Origin: Sandaracinus amylolyticus
GTDB lineage: Bacteria > Myxococcota_A > Polyangia > Polyangiales > Sandaracinaceae
Length of the DNA: 64,000 nt
Direction of reading: 5' to 3'
Assembly (NCBI RefSeq): GCF_021631985.1
Contig: NZ_CP070225.1
Span: 8,866,001 to 8,930,000, forward strand
Shown: one piece after another, positions 18,350 through 29,001 of the stretch
Layout of the letters: the number at the start of each line of letters is the position of its first letter
Numbering within the stretch: the stretch's first letter is position 1
Translations under genes and position numbers: made by a program
The notes under the pieces: model-generated
What the model was told of the DNA's origin: nothing
The model's database searches: none
Seen by the model: the letters and a program-made list of their open reading frames with translations, nothing else

Positions 18350-18739
18350 TCAGGCGCTCGCGAACGAGAGCACCGCCCACACGTGACCGTCGGGATCGGC
18401 GAACCCACCGGAGTAGCCCCAGGGCTGCGCGCCGGGCTTTCCGAGCACGCGCCCGCCCGCCTTCTCGACGCGCGCGACGAGCTCGTCGACGCCGCCGCGG
18501 CTCTCGGTCGCGATGCTCTGGATGATCTCCTGGGCGCGCCTGGCGTCGCAGACGTCGCCGGGGATCATCGACGCGAAGGCCTCGCGCCGGAACAAGCACA
18601 CCATCCCACCCGCGGCGTGCACGCTGATGCCGGGCGCACCGCCCGGCATGTCGCGCACCTCGAAGCCGATCGCGGCGTAGAACGCGCGCGAGCGCTCCAG
18701 ATCCTCGACCGCCAGTGTGTTCCAGAACGTCGTCGACAT
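18350..18739 (-). CDS. VOC/glyoxalase-superfamily protein
   Basis: 129 residues from ATG 18739, preceded by GAGAGGAGAGGACC. Two beta-alpha-beta-beta-beta repeats typical of the vicinal oxygen chelate fold: residues 1-60 begin STTFWNTLAVEDLERSRAFYAAIGFEV, and the second half has an FADPDGHVWAVLSF strand. It resembles lactoylglutathione lyase-like proteins of unknown substrate. Metal ligands cannot be assigned with confidence. Next to the small gene at 18130 and divergent from the FHA activator. Confidence 0.85.
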   Translation of the reverse strand: MSTTFWNTLAVEDLERSRAFYAAIGFEVRDMPGGAPGISVHAAGGMVCLFRREAFASMIPGDVCDARRAQEIIQSIATESRGGVDELVARVEKAGGRVLGKPGAQPWGYSGGFADPDGHVWAVLSFASA

Positions 18740-18986
18740 GGTCCTCTCCTCTCGCAGGCTCGAGCCTGCGCTCGACGGAACGACGAACGAGGACGTCGCT
18801 TTCAGACACGACCGCGAGGAGATTCGAAAAAAACTCGTCGCGATCGCTCGGTCGAGGGACGTCCGAACCGGCGCATCACCTCCGACACCGCCGCGACGAA
18901 CCCTGCGGCCGAGCGCGACGAGGGCCTCGTCGTGCGCATGTGCGAGCGCCCATCCTACCTCGCGACGCTGATACCCTGAGCACGCA

Positions 18987-20315
<1,329 letters not shown>

Positions 20316-22055
20316 TCAGAGCGCCGCACGGATCGCGCGCGAGATCTCGTTCTCGAATGCTCGGGTGGGATCCAATCGATCGAGGCCCTTCGTCACGTAC
20401 GACGCGGCTCTCGGATAGTGGCTCACGATCTTCGGCACGCTCTCCGGGTCGAACCACTGGCCCCAGTGGGGGCGCGCGCCGTGCGCGAGCGCGATCCGTT
20501 CGGTCCGCGCGAACACCTCGGGCGCGTCGTGGATCCCCGAGAGCGTGAGGATCTCGACGAACGCCGTGTCGCGCCCTTCCGCCATCGAGAGATCCGCGTC
20601 GTCGCCTCGCACGAAGCGCAGCGAGAGCGTGCCCGCGACCATCTTGGTGTCCCGCCACGCGAGCTCGTACATCGCGTCGAGGATCGCATCGAGCGCAGGC
20701 AGGAATCGATCGAGCGGGAATCCGTACTCGACCGAATATCCCTGGGGGAGCTCGCCTCTCCCGGCGAGCACTTCCCACCACGCGCCGTACTCGTTGGTCG
20801 TCGCGCGCATGGTGTCGATCGCCATGTCGAGCGCCCACGGGGTGAGCGCCGTCGCGTTGCCGAGGAACCGCGCGATGTCGAAGAGCAGCGGGCACCCGCC
20901 CGGTGGGGTCGGCGGCTCGGGCACCGGCGGCGGCCGGGACGCCACGTACGCGCGGGTCACCACGGCCTTCCGCGGCCCGGCGGGGCGGATCGGCCAGGGA
21001 TAGGGATTCATCAGGACACCCGCGCAATAGGTCCCGGCGAACGCAGTCGGATATCCACGCTCGTCGACGTCGGTGAGCAATGCGCGAATCGCATTCCAGT
21101 CGTGGTGAGTGCGATGGACGACCAGGTGATAGTGAGGAACGGTCTCGACCACCACGCTGGTGATCACTCCGAGATTTCCGATTCCCACCAATGCCGCGCG
21201 GAACGTGTCGTCGTCCTGGATCAACGCGCCGGGCGGCATCGTGCGCTGCGCGCTGATTCCCGCGCTGCGCTCGATGCGCAGGAGCCGCGGCGCGCGCGAC
21301 GCGTCGACGGTGACGATATCGATCGAGCGCACGCGGGTGTGCAGCGCGCCGTGATCGATGCCAGTCCCGTGGGTGCCGGTGCAGAGCGCGCCGACGTAGG
21401 TCTGTCCGGAGTACGCGCCGAGCATCGGCAGCGCGCGGCCGACCTTCGAGAGCGCCTCGGCGACCTCGCGCACCCGCAGCCCGGCGCCCACCCGCACCAG
21501 GCCCTCGGCGCTCACCCCGGGCGCGAGCTCCGAAGGGTCGAGCGCCATCATCCGTCGCAGCGCGCCCTTCGGTGCGATCGGCGCGACCAGCACGCCGGTG
21601 TCGACGATCGTTCCGCGGGTGGTCAGCACGTGCGACGACGAGTGACCGGTCCCGAGCGCGCGCGCCGCGCGGCGCCCCGAGTCACTCGCCGCGAGCGCCT
21701 TCGCCACGGCCTGCTGCACGTCGCTCGTCTCCGAGACCTCGAGCGCCGCGAGCGCGCCGCGCAGGTCGACGTTGCCGGCCCAGTTCGTCGCAGGCGGGGT
21801 CTCGGGCCGCGGCCCGACGGGGACGATCGCCGCGGCTGCGAGCGTCTCGGCCACCGGCGCCGGCGTGGGCTCGCGCATCAGCGGTGGCGGCGCGACCGGA
21901 GGGCGGGTGAGGAGCGCCTCGGAGAGCGCGGCGTCCACGTCGCGTCGATCGGAGATCGCGATCGTGTCGTAGAGCCGGCGCGCCGTCGCGGGATCGTCGG
22001 GGTGAGCGAGATGATCCCGGAACGCCTCGGTGAGCGTCTCGCGCGGAGTCGACAT
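20316..22055 (-). CDS. FAD-linked oxidase of the VAO/ALO family
   Basis: 579 residues from ATG 22055; a GTG at 22064 overlapping the upstream stop (GTGA) would add three residues. An N-terminal extension of about 100 residues with no recognised domain precedes the FAD-binding domain, whose pyrophosphate loop GTGHSSS (135-141; His138 could be the covalent FAD site) and GALCTGTHGTG (222-232) are clear. The C-terminal half matches the D-arabinono-lactone oxidase/cholesterol oxidase substrate domain, including HWGQW near residue 540. Substrate could be a sterol, sugar lactone or alcohol. It is translated with the lipoxygenase upstream, so an oxylipin or sterol substrate is plausible but unproven. 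Confidence 0.82.
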   Translation of the reverse strand: MSTPRETLTEAFRDHLAHPDDPATARRLYDTIAISDRRDVDAALSEALLTRPPVAPPPLMREPTPAPVAETLAAAAIVPVGPRPETPPATNWAGNVDLRGALAALEVSETSDVQQAVAKALAASDSGRRAARALGTGHSSSHVLTTRGTIVDTGVLVAPIAPKGALRRMMALDPSELAPGVSAEGLVRVGAGLRVREVAEALSKVGRALPMLGAYSGQTYVGALCTGTHGTGIDHGALHTRVRSIDIVTVDASRAPRLLRIERSAGISAQRTMPPGALIQDDDTFRAALVGIGNLGVITSVVVETVPHYHLVVHRTHHDWNAIRALLTDVDERGYPTAFAGTYCAGVLMNPYPWPIRPAGPRKAVVTRAYVASRPPPVPEPPTPPGGCPLLFDIARFLGNATALTPWALDMAIDTMRATTNEYGAWWEVLAGRGELPQGYSVEYGFPLDRFLPALDAILDAMYELAWRDTKMVAGTLSLRFVRGDDADLSMAEGRDTAFVEILTLSGIHDAPEVFARTERIALAHGARPHWGQWFDPESVPKIVSHYPRAASYVTKGLDRLDPTRAFENEISRAIRAAL

Positions 22056-22060
22056 GGTGA

Positions 22061-23740
22061 TCACATGTCGATCGAGTTGGGGATCACACGCGGAGTGAGA
22101 TCGTCGTAGCGGAGGAGCCGAGTCTCGTTCGCGCGATCGATCTGTTTGTCGATCGCTGCCAGTGAGGCGCGGAATCGCGCGGCGACCGACTCCGCCGCAG
22201 GATCGCGATAGGGCTGGCGGTAATAGCCCAGTCGCGCGAGCGGCTTCGACGCGAGGAAGCTCAGCGTGCTGATCTGTCCGAGCGACGCGTCCTTCCCGGG
22301 CAGGAGCGCGAGCAGGTCGCGCTCTCCACTGCCGCGCGGCGCCGGCATCGGATTGCGCCATACCGCCGCGGGCATGTTGGGCACGAAGGTCATGAAGTCG
22401 CCCTGCGTCGCGTTGATCGCGTTGTGCAGAGGGCCGTTCACGAAGACGAGCGTGGCGAGCATCGCGACGAGCTCTTCGCGCGTGCGCGGCACCTCCAGCC
22501 CTGCGATGCGACCTCCGTCCTCGGCGGCGACCTCGGTCGCGAACGCCGCGAGCTCGGGATCGGCGACGACGTTTGCATCGCCGTCGTAATAGACGGCGAC
22601 GTAGCCACGGACATACGCCTCGATGGCGGACCACACGCGGAGCCCGTCGTCGCGGAACGGGTAATTCGGGATCGACGTATCGGGATCGGCGACTCCCCGC
22701 GATGCGAGCTCGCGCGGGAACGACGCGCCCGAGAACGTCCACGTCGCGCGGGCGCGCCCGAGGATCTCGAGCGAGCCCTCGAGCGCTCCTCCGAGATATC
22801 GATCGACCGGGCCCCCCTCGGCGATCAGCGTGCGACGCCCGAGATCGTTGTTCGCGATCAGCGCGTCGAAGTGATTGTCGAGCAGGATCCCGATCGGGTG
22901 CTCGGGCGCGAGCGTTCGCGCGCGGCCCACCGCGAAGGGCTCCATCGCGAAGTGACAGCCCCACAGGTGCAGCGCCATCTCGTGCACGTTCATGTCCGCG
23001 ACCTGCACCATCAGCTTCGCGACGGCCCAGTCCGCCGGCGCGCTGCCCGGCGTGTAGATCGGGTTCTCGCGCGGGTGCGCGCGCCGCTCGATCTGGATCG
23101 CGACCGGCCGCAGCGCGTGATGCCCGGTGTGCGTGTCGGCGAGATGGAACAGCGCATAGGGCGCCGGCAGATAGCGCTGCGCGCCGTGCGGGATGCCGTC
23201 GAGGATCTCGTAGTCGAGCAGGTAGAGGCGGTGCTCCGCGGCCGCGCGCGAGAGCGTCGCGCCGGTGCCGGCGATCGCCGCGAGGTGCGCGTCGGTGACC
23301 GGGAAGTCCTCGGGCAGCGCTCCGTCGACGCGGCGGATCATCATCGGGTTCGTGCCCGCGATGCGCTGCCACGCGAACACGTCGTCGCGCGTGTGGCTCT
23401 GGATGATCGCGGTCGGCGCGCCGAGCACCGGGAACAAGCGCTCGTAGTCGCGGATCGAGTCGAACGGACGTGAGACGTCGTCGAGCACCGCATGGCCCGC
23501 GTTCGCCGCGATCTCGGCGCCGCGTCGGGCGCGTGCCGCGACGAAGCGCGGGCCGGGCACGGCCTCGTGCGGAACGCCCGCGCACACCGCCAGGGGTGGC
23601 ACCGACGTGACGTCCCAGCGGAACGCTCTCCGCATCGCGTCCAGCGTGGCAGTGCGGCGCGCGCGCCGGGGATCGCGCTGCGGAATGGTGGGAGTCGCCT
23701 CCGACGGTGCCGGCTGAGCGGACTCGACGAGATGATCCAT
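22061..23740 (-). CDS. Lipoxygenase (bacterial, no PLAT domain)
   Basis: 559 residues from ATG 23740 (AGG nine bases upstream; an in-frame TTG at 23788 is possible). Lipoxygenase catalytic domain: VHEMALHLWGCH (252-263) supplies iron ligands His258 and His263, and LHNAIN (438-443) supplies His439 and Asn443. The NPIYTPGSAPADWAVAKLMVQVAD region and the RDDGLRVW segment also fit. Predicted to insert O2 into polyunsaturated fatty acids to give hydroperoxides. The C-terminus ends IPNSIDM, where lipoxygenases usually end in Ile, whose carboxylate binds iron; here it is Met559. Upstream is a kinase gene, downstream the FAD oxidase. Cytoplasmic or unexported as read. Confidence 0.88.
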   Translation of the reverse strand: MDHLVESAQPAPSEATPTIPQRDPRRARRTATLDAMRRAFRWDVTSVPPLAVCAGVPHEAVPGPRFVAARARRGAEIAANAGHAVLDDVSRPFDSIRDYERLFPVLGAPTAIIQSHTRDDVFAWQRIAGTNPMMIRRVDGALPEDFPVTDAHLAAIAGTGATLSRAAAEHRLYLLDYEILDGIPHGAQRYLPAPYALFHLADTHTGHHALRPVAIQIERRAHPRENPIYTPGSAPADWAVAKLMVQVADMNVHEMALHLWGCHFAMEPFAVGRARTLAPEHPIGILLDNHFDALIANNDLGRRTLIAEGGPVDRYLGGALEGSLEILGRARATWTFSGASFPRELASRGVADPDTSIPNYPFRDDGLRVWSAIEAYVRGYVAVYYDGDANVVADPELAAFATEVAAEDGGRIAGLEVPRTREELVAMLATLVFVNGPLHNAINATQGDFMTFVPNMPAAVWRNPMPAPRGSGERDLLALLPGKDASLGQISTLSFLASKPLARLGYYRQPYRDPAAESVAARFRASLAAIDKQIDRANETRLLRYDDLTPRVIPNSIDM

Positions 23741-23789
23741 CGTGCGTGACCTGGGCGCCGTCGCACCCGTCGCACGGTCTGCGATCAAA

Positions 23790-25598
23790 TCACTCTCTGG
23801 TCTCGTCCTTCCGCTGCTTCGGCACCAGCTCGCCGAGCTGCCACGCGGTGATCGCCAGTCGCTCCTGGGCCTTCGTCAGCGCGTCGCGCACCCGGCCCGC
23901 TGCGAGCGCGGGCACCGCGGTCGCGGTGAGCGTCATCGCGATCATGAACACGAGCGTGCCCGTGGGGTCGTAGCCGAGGAGCCAGGGCACGATCACGATC
24001 GTCTCGTCGGTGATGGTGAACGACGAGGGGATCACCCCGAAGATCTCGAGCGCGTAGGGCACCACGATCGCGAGGCACGTGAAGAGGACGATCGCGCGCC
24101 TCTCGCGCGGCGCGACGTAGCCCGAGAAGAACATCACGTTGGTCGCCGCGAGCGACGCGACGATCACCAGCGGGCTGAACGCGCGCGAGAACATCGCGAG
24201 CGTCGTCGTGCTGGTCACGAACGCGAGGAGGCCCGCTCTCGTGGGCAATTTGCCCTTCCACACCAGGCCCATCAGCAGCGCGCTCGCCGCGGTGAGCGCG
24301 ACGATGATCGTGAACGTGACCCAGTCGCGCACACCCATCGCCGCGTACCACGGCGCGAACGAGAGCCAGAGCAGATAGCGGAACGTGCCGGTGCGCGCGG
24401 CCTCGCGCTCCGACTCCTCCTGCGTGCGCTCGAGCACGGCGCGCGCCTCCGCGGGCACCTCCGCGGGCGGCTCGAGCAACGAGCGACCGAGCAGCGCGCT
24501 CGCGACGTCGTGCGAGGGATCGAGCGCCAGCGCGCGCGCCAGCTCCTTCACCGCGGCGGGCCGCACCATCGCGCGCGCTCGCTCGTCCTGGATCGCCAGC
24601 ATGCGCTCGGCCTTGCGCACGCACTCGTCGGCGAGCTCGCGGCGTCGCTCCGCGTCGCGATCTCCGTCGAGATATCGCTGCACCGCCTCGGCGAGCTCGC
24701 GCGCGTTCGCGTAGCGAGTGCGGGGATCGCGCAGGGTCGCGCGGAGCACGACCGCTTCGAGCTCGGGTGGCATCTCGAGCTCGCGCGCTCGCTCGCGCAC
24801 CCGCAGCTCGACGCCCTTCATCGTCGCGGTCGCGCGCTCGCTCCGCGATCCCGGCGGCACCAGCGGGCCTCCGCCGAGGAGCTCGAAGAGGATCGCGCCG
24901 AGCGAGAACACGTCGGTCGCCGGGGTCACGTCGTCGCCGACGATCTGCTCGGGCGCCATGTAGCCGATCGTGCCGAGCGACTCGCCCTCGACGGTCGCGG
25001 TCGTCTCTCCGGCGTCGCTGCTCGTGCCGTCGAGGTGCTTCGCGATCCCCCAGTCGATCACGTGCACCTCGCCGAACGCGCCGAGCATCACGTTCTGCGG
25101 CTTCAGATCGCGATGCAGCACGCCGTGCGCGTGCGCGTAGTCGACCGCGCGACAGACCTGCACGAACGACGAGAGCAGGCGCCCGCGCCCCCACTCCGCG
25201 CGCGTCGTGTCGTCGCCCTCGGCGATCGCGTCGATCACGTCGCGCAGGGTGCGGCCGCGCACCCGCTTCATCGTGAAGTAGAGGCGATCGGGTGTGCTCT
25301 CGTAGTCGTAGACCGGAACGATCGCCGGGTGGTCGAGGCGCGCCTGGAGGAGCGCCTCGCGCTGGAATCGCTTGCGCAGCTCGGGATCGGCGGCCGCGGA
25401 TGCGCGCAGCACCTTGAGCGCGATCTCGCGCTGCAGCCGCCGATCACGCACGAGCGAGACCTCGCCCATCCCGCCCGATCCGAGCAGCGAGTCGAGCTCG
25501 TAGCGCGCCTGGAACTCGGGGTCCGAGATCTCGGCCGCCGACAGACGCAGGTCCGGGCCTCCGGCGTCCGTGAGATCGCGCGCCTCGTCGTCGCCCAT
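23790..25598 (-). CDS. Ser/Thr protein kinase with C-terminal membrane domain
   Basis: About 602 residues from ATG 25598; a GTG three bases earlier is possible. Kinase domain (about 33-310): glycine loop GSGGMGEV near 41, lysine in ALKVL near 62, catalytic loop HRDLKPQN near 163, and a DWG in place of DFG near 183. The rest of the domain looks intact. A helical linker (310-405) leads to about six TM segments (410-575). No extracellular sensor domain is present. The gene lies 49 bp upstream of the lipoxygenase on the same strand and 46 bp downstream of the sulfotransferase gene, so they may share a transcript. Confidence 0.88.
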   Translation of the reverse strand: MGDDEARDLTDAGGPDLRLSAAEISDPEFQARYELDSLLGSGGMGEVSLVRDRRLQREIALKVLRASAAADPELRKRFQREALLQARLDHPAIVPVYDYESTPDRLYFTMKRVRGRTLRDVIDAIAEGDDTTRAEWGRGRLLSSFVQVCRAVDYAHAHGVLHRDLKPQNVMLGAFGEVHVIDWGIAKHLDGTSSDAGETTATVEGESLGTIGYMAPEQIVGDDVTPATDVFSLGAILFELLGGGPLVPPGSRSERATATMKGVELRVRERARELEMPPELEAVVLRATLRDPRTRYANARELAEAVQRYLDGDRDAERRRELADECVRKAERMLAIQDERARAMVRPAAVKELARALALDPSHDVASALLGRSLLEPPAEVPAEARAVLERTQEESEREAARTGTFRYLLWLSFAPWYAAMGVRDWVTFTIIVALTAASALLMGLVWKGKLPTRAGLLAFVTSTTTLAMFSRAFSPLVIVASLAATNVMFFSGYVAPRERRAIVLFTCLAIVVPYALEIFGVIPSSFTITDETIVIVPWLLGYDPTGTLVFMIAMTLTATAVPALAAGRVRDALTKAQERLAITAWQLGELVPKQRKDETRE

Positions 25599-25647
25599 CA
25601 CCGACGATGGTACCGAGGAACGAGGCGCTGCGGATCTCGCCCCTTCG

Positions 25648-26652
25648 TCACGCGAGCTGGGCGTTGATCGCCGCGTCCACGCGGCGCTGCACCCGCTCTC
25701 TCCATCCTCTCGGTCCGCCGCGATGCGCGACCGCGCGCTCGATCCACAGCCGGACTCCGAGCGAGCGCGCGGCGTGGCGTGCGCGTCCGGCGCGACACTG
25801 CGCGCGCAGCGCGGCGCGCTCGAGCGCCGAGGGCTCGATGCGCTCGAGCCCGCTCGGCGCGTATCCGCGCGGCGCGAGCATGTCGTGCACGCGCGACTCG
25901 ACGAGCTGCACCTCGCGCGGCGTGAGCTTCGTGCGCCACTGCTCGACGAACGACGGGCTCGGCGCGCGGTAGGTCGAGCGGCTCGGGAAGTCGAGCATCG
26001 CCGGGTGGAACGGGATGCCCGCGAGGCGACAGACGCGCTCGAGCTCGCGCTGGGGATCGCGCACCAGATCTTCGTAGCGCACCGTGATCCAGCGATGGCG
26101 CGGCAACGACGCGCTCATCCGCTCCCAGAGCAGCTCCGCCTCGATCCAGGGCGCGACGCCGCTCCACACGTGACCGGCCCACCCCATTCCCACGCACGAG
26201 CGCGCGACGTCGCGCGGATCGCGCATCAGGTGCACGAAGCGCGCGTCGGGCCAGATGCGCAGCAGTCGATCGAAATTGCGATGCACGACTGCGCCCACGC
26301 GCGGCTTGCGATCGGCGCGCCGCTTCTGCTCGAGGAACGAGCGCACGAGGGACGGATAATCGAGCTCACGATCGATGTGCGGCGGCGGATCGACGAATCG
26401 ATACGTGCGCAGATATTCGTAGTACGTCTCGAGCTCGGGCCAGCCCTCACCGGGCGGCACGAGATCGACGGCCAGCTCGAATTCGTAGCGGAATGCGAGC
26501 TCGGGATGCCCGTCGAGCATCAAGCGCGTGAGCGTGGTGCCCGAGCGCTCGGCCCCGACGAGGAACGTGACGGGATGCGGCGAGACATCGTCCCTCGACT
26601 CGCGCGCAGTCTGCGAATTCCACAGTCGTTCTGCTCTCTGCGTATACGACAC
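25648..26652 (-). CDS. Sulfotransferase
   Basis: 334 residues, GTG start at 26652 with a strong ribosome-binding site (GGAGGAAGC). The PAPS 5'-phosphosulfate loop is GAERSGTTL (33-41) and the 3'-phosphate-binding motif is RDPRDVARS (144-152), followed by a WITVRYEDLVRDP segment typical of sulfotransferases. These place it in the Sulfotransfer_1/3 superfamily, which transfers sulfate from PAPS to an acceptor. The acceptor is unknown; lipids, glycans or small metabolites are all possible. No signal peptide, so cytoplasmic. Local GC content near the start is lower than in the neighbours. Confidence 0.88.
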   Translation of the reverse strand: MSYTQRAERLWNSQTARESRDDVSPHPVTFLVGAERSGTTLTRLMLDGHPELAFRYEFELAVDLVPPGEGWPELETYYEYLRTYRFVDPPPHIDRELDYPSLVRSFLEQKRRADRKPRVGAVVHRNFDRLLRIWPDARFVHLMRDPRDVARSCVGMGWAGHVWSGVAPWIEAELLWERMSASLPRHRWITVRYEDLVRDPQRELERVCRLAGIPFHPAMLDFPSRSTYRAPSPSFVEQWRTKLTPREVQLVESRVHDMLAPRGYAPSGLERIEPSALERAALRAQCRAGRARHAARSLGVRLWIERAVAHRGGPRGWRERVQRRVDAAINAQLA

Positions 26653-26730
26653 GCTTCCTCCGGAGGACGCGTATCGAACGCGAGCCTCCGGGGGTGCAGA
26701 TAGACCCGAGCCACGAACGACAATCGCTCT

Positions 26731-27921
26731 TCAGGGGACGCGCGAGGACACCGTCACGACACCCGACGGGTGCGGTCTCGCGAGCAGCGTGGTCGCCCCT
26801 TCGTCGCCGAGGAGCCACCGCGCGAAGAACGCACCAGCGGTGTCGGCGGCGATGTCGCGGGCAGTCGCGTTGTCGAGATATTCGAGCTCGACTCCCGACA
26901 TGGTCTGTCGCTCTCCGGTCCCACAGCCTGCGTCGAAGAGATCGATCAATCCGCAGTGGTCGGAGAAGGACCAGTGTCCGGCGTCGTCGACCTCGACGAG
27001 CCAGCTCGGCCCCGCGAGGCGCGCGAAATCGGTGCGGATGAGCCGATTGCCCACCTCGGTGATGCTGTTGTCCTCGCGCGCGACGAGGAACAGGAACGGA
27101 GTGTCGATGTCGCCCGCGCGCACACCGCCGCCGAGCGCGCCGATCGGCGCCGCGATCGCCATCGTCGCGACGAAGCGCGGCTCGCGCCCGGTGACGACAC
27201 CCGCCGTCGCCGCGCCGAAGCTGTGGCCCATCATGCCGGCGCGGGTCGCGTCGAATCGCCCGCGGAGCGCCTCGGGCAGCGCCTGGCTCGCATCGTCGAG
27301 CACCACGTCGAGCACGAAGCGCACGTCGGCGATGCGCACCTCGAGGAACTCGGCGCCGACCGGCGCAGCGTCGCCCTCGAGCTGATCCCAGAGCGTGTTG
27401 CCCTCGTGATCGGGCGCGACCACCGCGATGCCGAAGCTCGCGAGCCGCTCGCTCACCTCCGCGACGTCGAAGCGCGTGCACACGTGGCAGTGCGAGAACA
27501 CGACGAAGGGCCAGCGCGCGGGCCCAGCGCTCGGCTCCGCATCGCGCGCCGAGCGCGTCTGGGCACGGAGGCACGAGGCGGGCGCCTCGGAGATCAAGCG
27601 CGCGAGCTCGGTCGCTCGGGTGTCGCTCTCGAACTCGACCATCGGGTGGCCGGCGCTCGCCGCGTCGCGCGCGCCCTCGGCCGCGGGGTACCAGATCTCG
27701 ACCGGGAGCGTGCGACCCTCGCGCGCGTCGTCGACGAGCACCACGCGCGTGCTCGCGACGGGGTGCGGTCCCGGCGAGGAGTAGTCGGCCGCGGGCTCGG
27801 GCAATGGACCCGCGTCGCTGCCCGCGTCGACGAGCGCTGCATCGGGCGCGTCGTCGTCGTCGCCGCCGCACGCCGTGAAGAGGAGAGCGAAGAGAAGCGC
27901 GATGGATCGATGCGAAATCAC
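26731..27921 (-). CDS. Alpha/beta-hydrolase lipoprotein (PAF-acetylhydrolase/dienelactone hydrolase-like)
   Basis: 396 residues from GTG 27921, which overlaps the upstream stop as GTGA. Lipobox LFTAC with Cys about 18, followed by an Asp-rich linker. The hydrolase domain (about 55-385) has the nucleophile elbow GHSFGA (232-237, Ser234) and an oxyanion region with VVFSHC. A DNTARD segment near the end and a late GHWSFSD supply likely acid and histidine. Similar lipoproteins are esterases or platelet-activating-factor acetylhydrolase relatives. Exported and lipid-anchored, so it may act on lipids or esters outside the cytoplasm. Translated after the MYXO-CTERM-like gene. Confidence 0.82.
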   Translation of the reverse strand: MISHRSIALLFALLFTACGGDDDDAPDAALVDAGSDAGPLPEPAADYSSPGPHPVASTRVVLVDDAREGRTLPVEIWYPAAEGARDAASAGHPMVEFESDTRATELARLISEAPASCLRAQTRSARDAEPSAGPARWPFVVFSHCHVCTRFDVAEVSERLASFGIAVVAPDHEGNTLWDQLEGDAAPVGAEFLEVRIADVRFVLDVVLDDASQALPEALRGRFDATRAGMMGHSFGAATAGVVTGREPRFVATMAIAAPIGALGGGVRAGDIDTPFLFLVAREDNSITEVGNRLIRTDFARLAGPSWLVEVDDAGHWSFSDHCGLIDLFDAGCGTGERQTMSGVELEYLDNATARDIAADTAGAFFARWLLGDEGATTLLARPHPSGVVTVSSRVP

Positions 27922-28901
27922 GCGCGCGAGTATGCCCGTTCGCGCCGGCGACCGCGCAGCACGACCGCGAGGGTCAGCACGAGCCAGCTCGCGACGACGA
28001 GCGCGCGCGGGCGTGCACCGCTCGTCGCGCGACACGCGCACGAGCCCGCGCCGCCCTCGGCGGCGACGACACCCGCATCGAGACCGAGCCCGTCCGCCGC
28101 GTCGTGGAGCTCGACGCCGGGCGGCGTCACGTCGATCGACACCTCGCACGAGGTCGTCGTGCTCGCGGATGCCTCCACGACGTCGGTCTCGTCGAAGAAC
28201 GACGTCGCGCGGACGCGCACCGTCATCGCGCCGGGGGCGACCCGCGCGAACGCGGGATCGGCGTTCCCGCAGGCGATGGCGAAGCGCTCGCGGAGGCCCC
28301 GCGGTCCATCCGGGAGCCGCGGCGTCGAGGGTGTCGTGCCGAGCTCGCTCTCGGCGACGAAGTCGAGCATGTAGAGCCCGAGCCACGGCGCGAACCCGGC
28401 GTCGGGGTGCAGCGCCGTGTCGACGAAGAAGAACGGTTCGCCGACGTCGCTGTCGATGCGCTGCAGCGGCGAGATCTGCACGGTGCCGAGCGTCGTCGGC
28501 ACCGGCACCGCGTCGATCGCGTCGTACTCGAAGAGGGCCTCGCCGTGGCCGCCGACCGGCTGACACGTGGCGGCGCGCACGCCGTAGCGCACGCCGACTT
28601 CGAACGGCACCGACGGCACGACGCGCACCGCATCGGGCACGTTCGCGAGCCACTCGACGACCGACTCGAGCATCGTCTCGGTGCCGTCCTCCTCGATGCG
28701 CACCAGCCGCACCGTGCTCATCGGGTTGCCGCGCAGCGTGACCACGAACCCGGGGACGTTCACCGGCAGCGCGCCGGGCGAGGGCGAGATCGACGGCGCG
28801 GCACACCGGCCCGCGTCGACGGAGGCGCGCGCGTCGCTCACCCACGCCATCCACGTTCCGAGCACGAGCGCTGCGCCGACCAGGCCGATCCCACGAGGCA
28901 T
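27918..28901 (-). CDS. Exported protein with MYXO-CTERM-like tail (paralogue A)
   Basis: 327 residues. Signal peptide (residues 1-26, cleavage near ARAS), then two beta-rich domains with SPGALPVNVPGFVV near 45 and a strand region around 150-230. The C-terminus has a short Cys pair (SCACR), one TM helix and a basic tail (RGRRRERAYSRA), an arrangement resembling the MYXO-CTERM sorting signal. About 284-residue paralogue B at 31194 has the same layout and phrases such as PGAxPxNxPGFVV, PWLxxxxLxF and a VAPGAxTVRxRA segment. The stop overlaps the esterase start (GTGA). Function unknown. Confidence 0.78.
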   Translation of the reverse strand: MPRGIGLVGAALVLGTWMAWVSDARASVDAGRCAAPSISPSPGALPVNVPGFVVTLRGNPMSTVRLVRIEEDGTETMLESVVEWLANVPDAVRVVPSVPFEVGVRYGVRAATCQPVGGHGEALFEYDAIDAVPVPTTLGTVQISPLQRIDSDVGEPFFFVDTALHPDAGFAPWLGLYMLDFVAESELGTTPSTPRLPDGPRGLRERFAIACGNADPAFARVAPGAMTVRVRATSFFDETDVVEASASTTTSCEVSIDVTPPGVELHDAADGLGLDAGVVAAEGGAGSCACRATSGARPRALVVASWLVLTLAVVLRGRRRERAYSRA

Positions 28902-29001
28902 GCGCGCGCGTGCAGCACGCGTCGTGCCGCGCGGATCTCCTTGCGATCTCGTGCTGGGGGGTGTGCCACCTCACGCCGCGGTTCGCGGTACTGTCGCGCC
29001 C

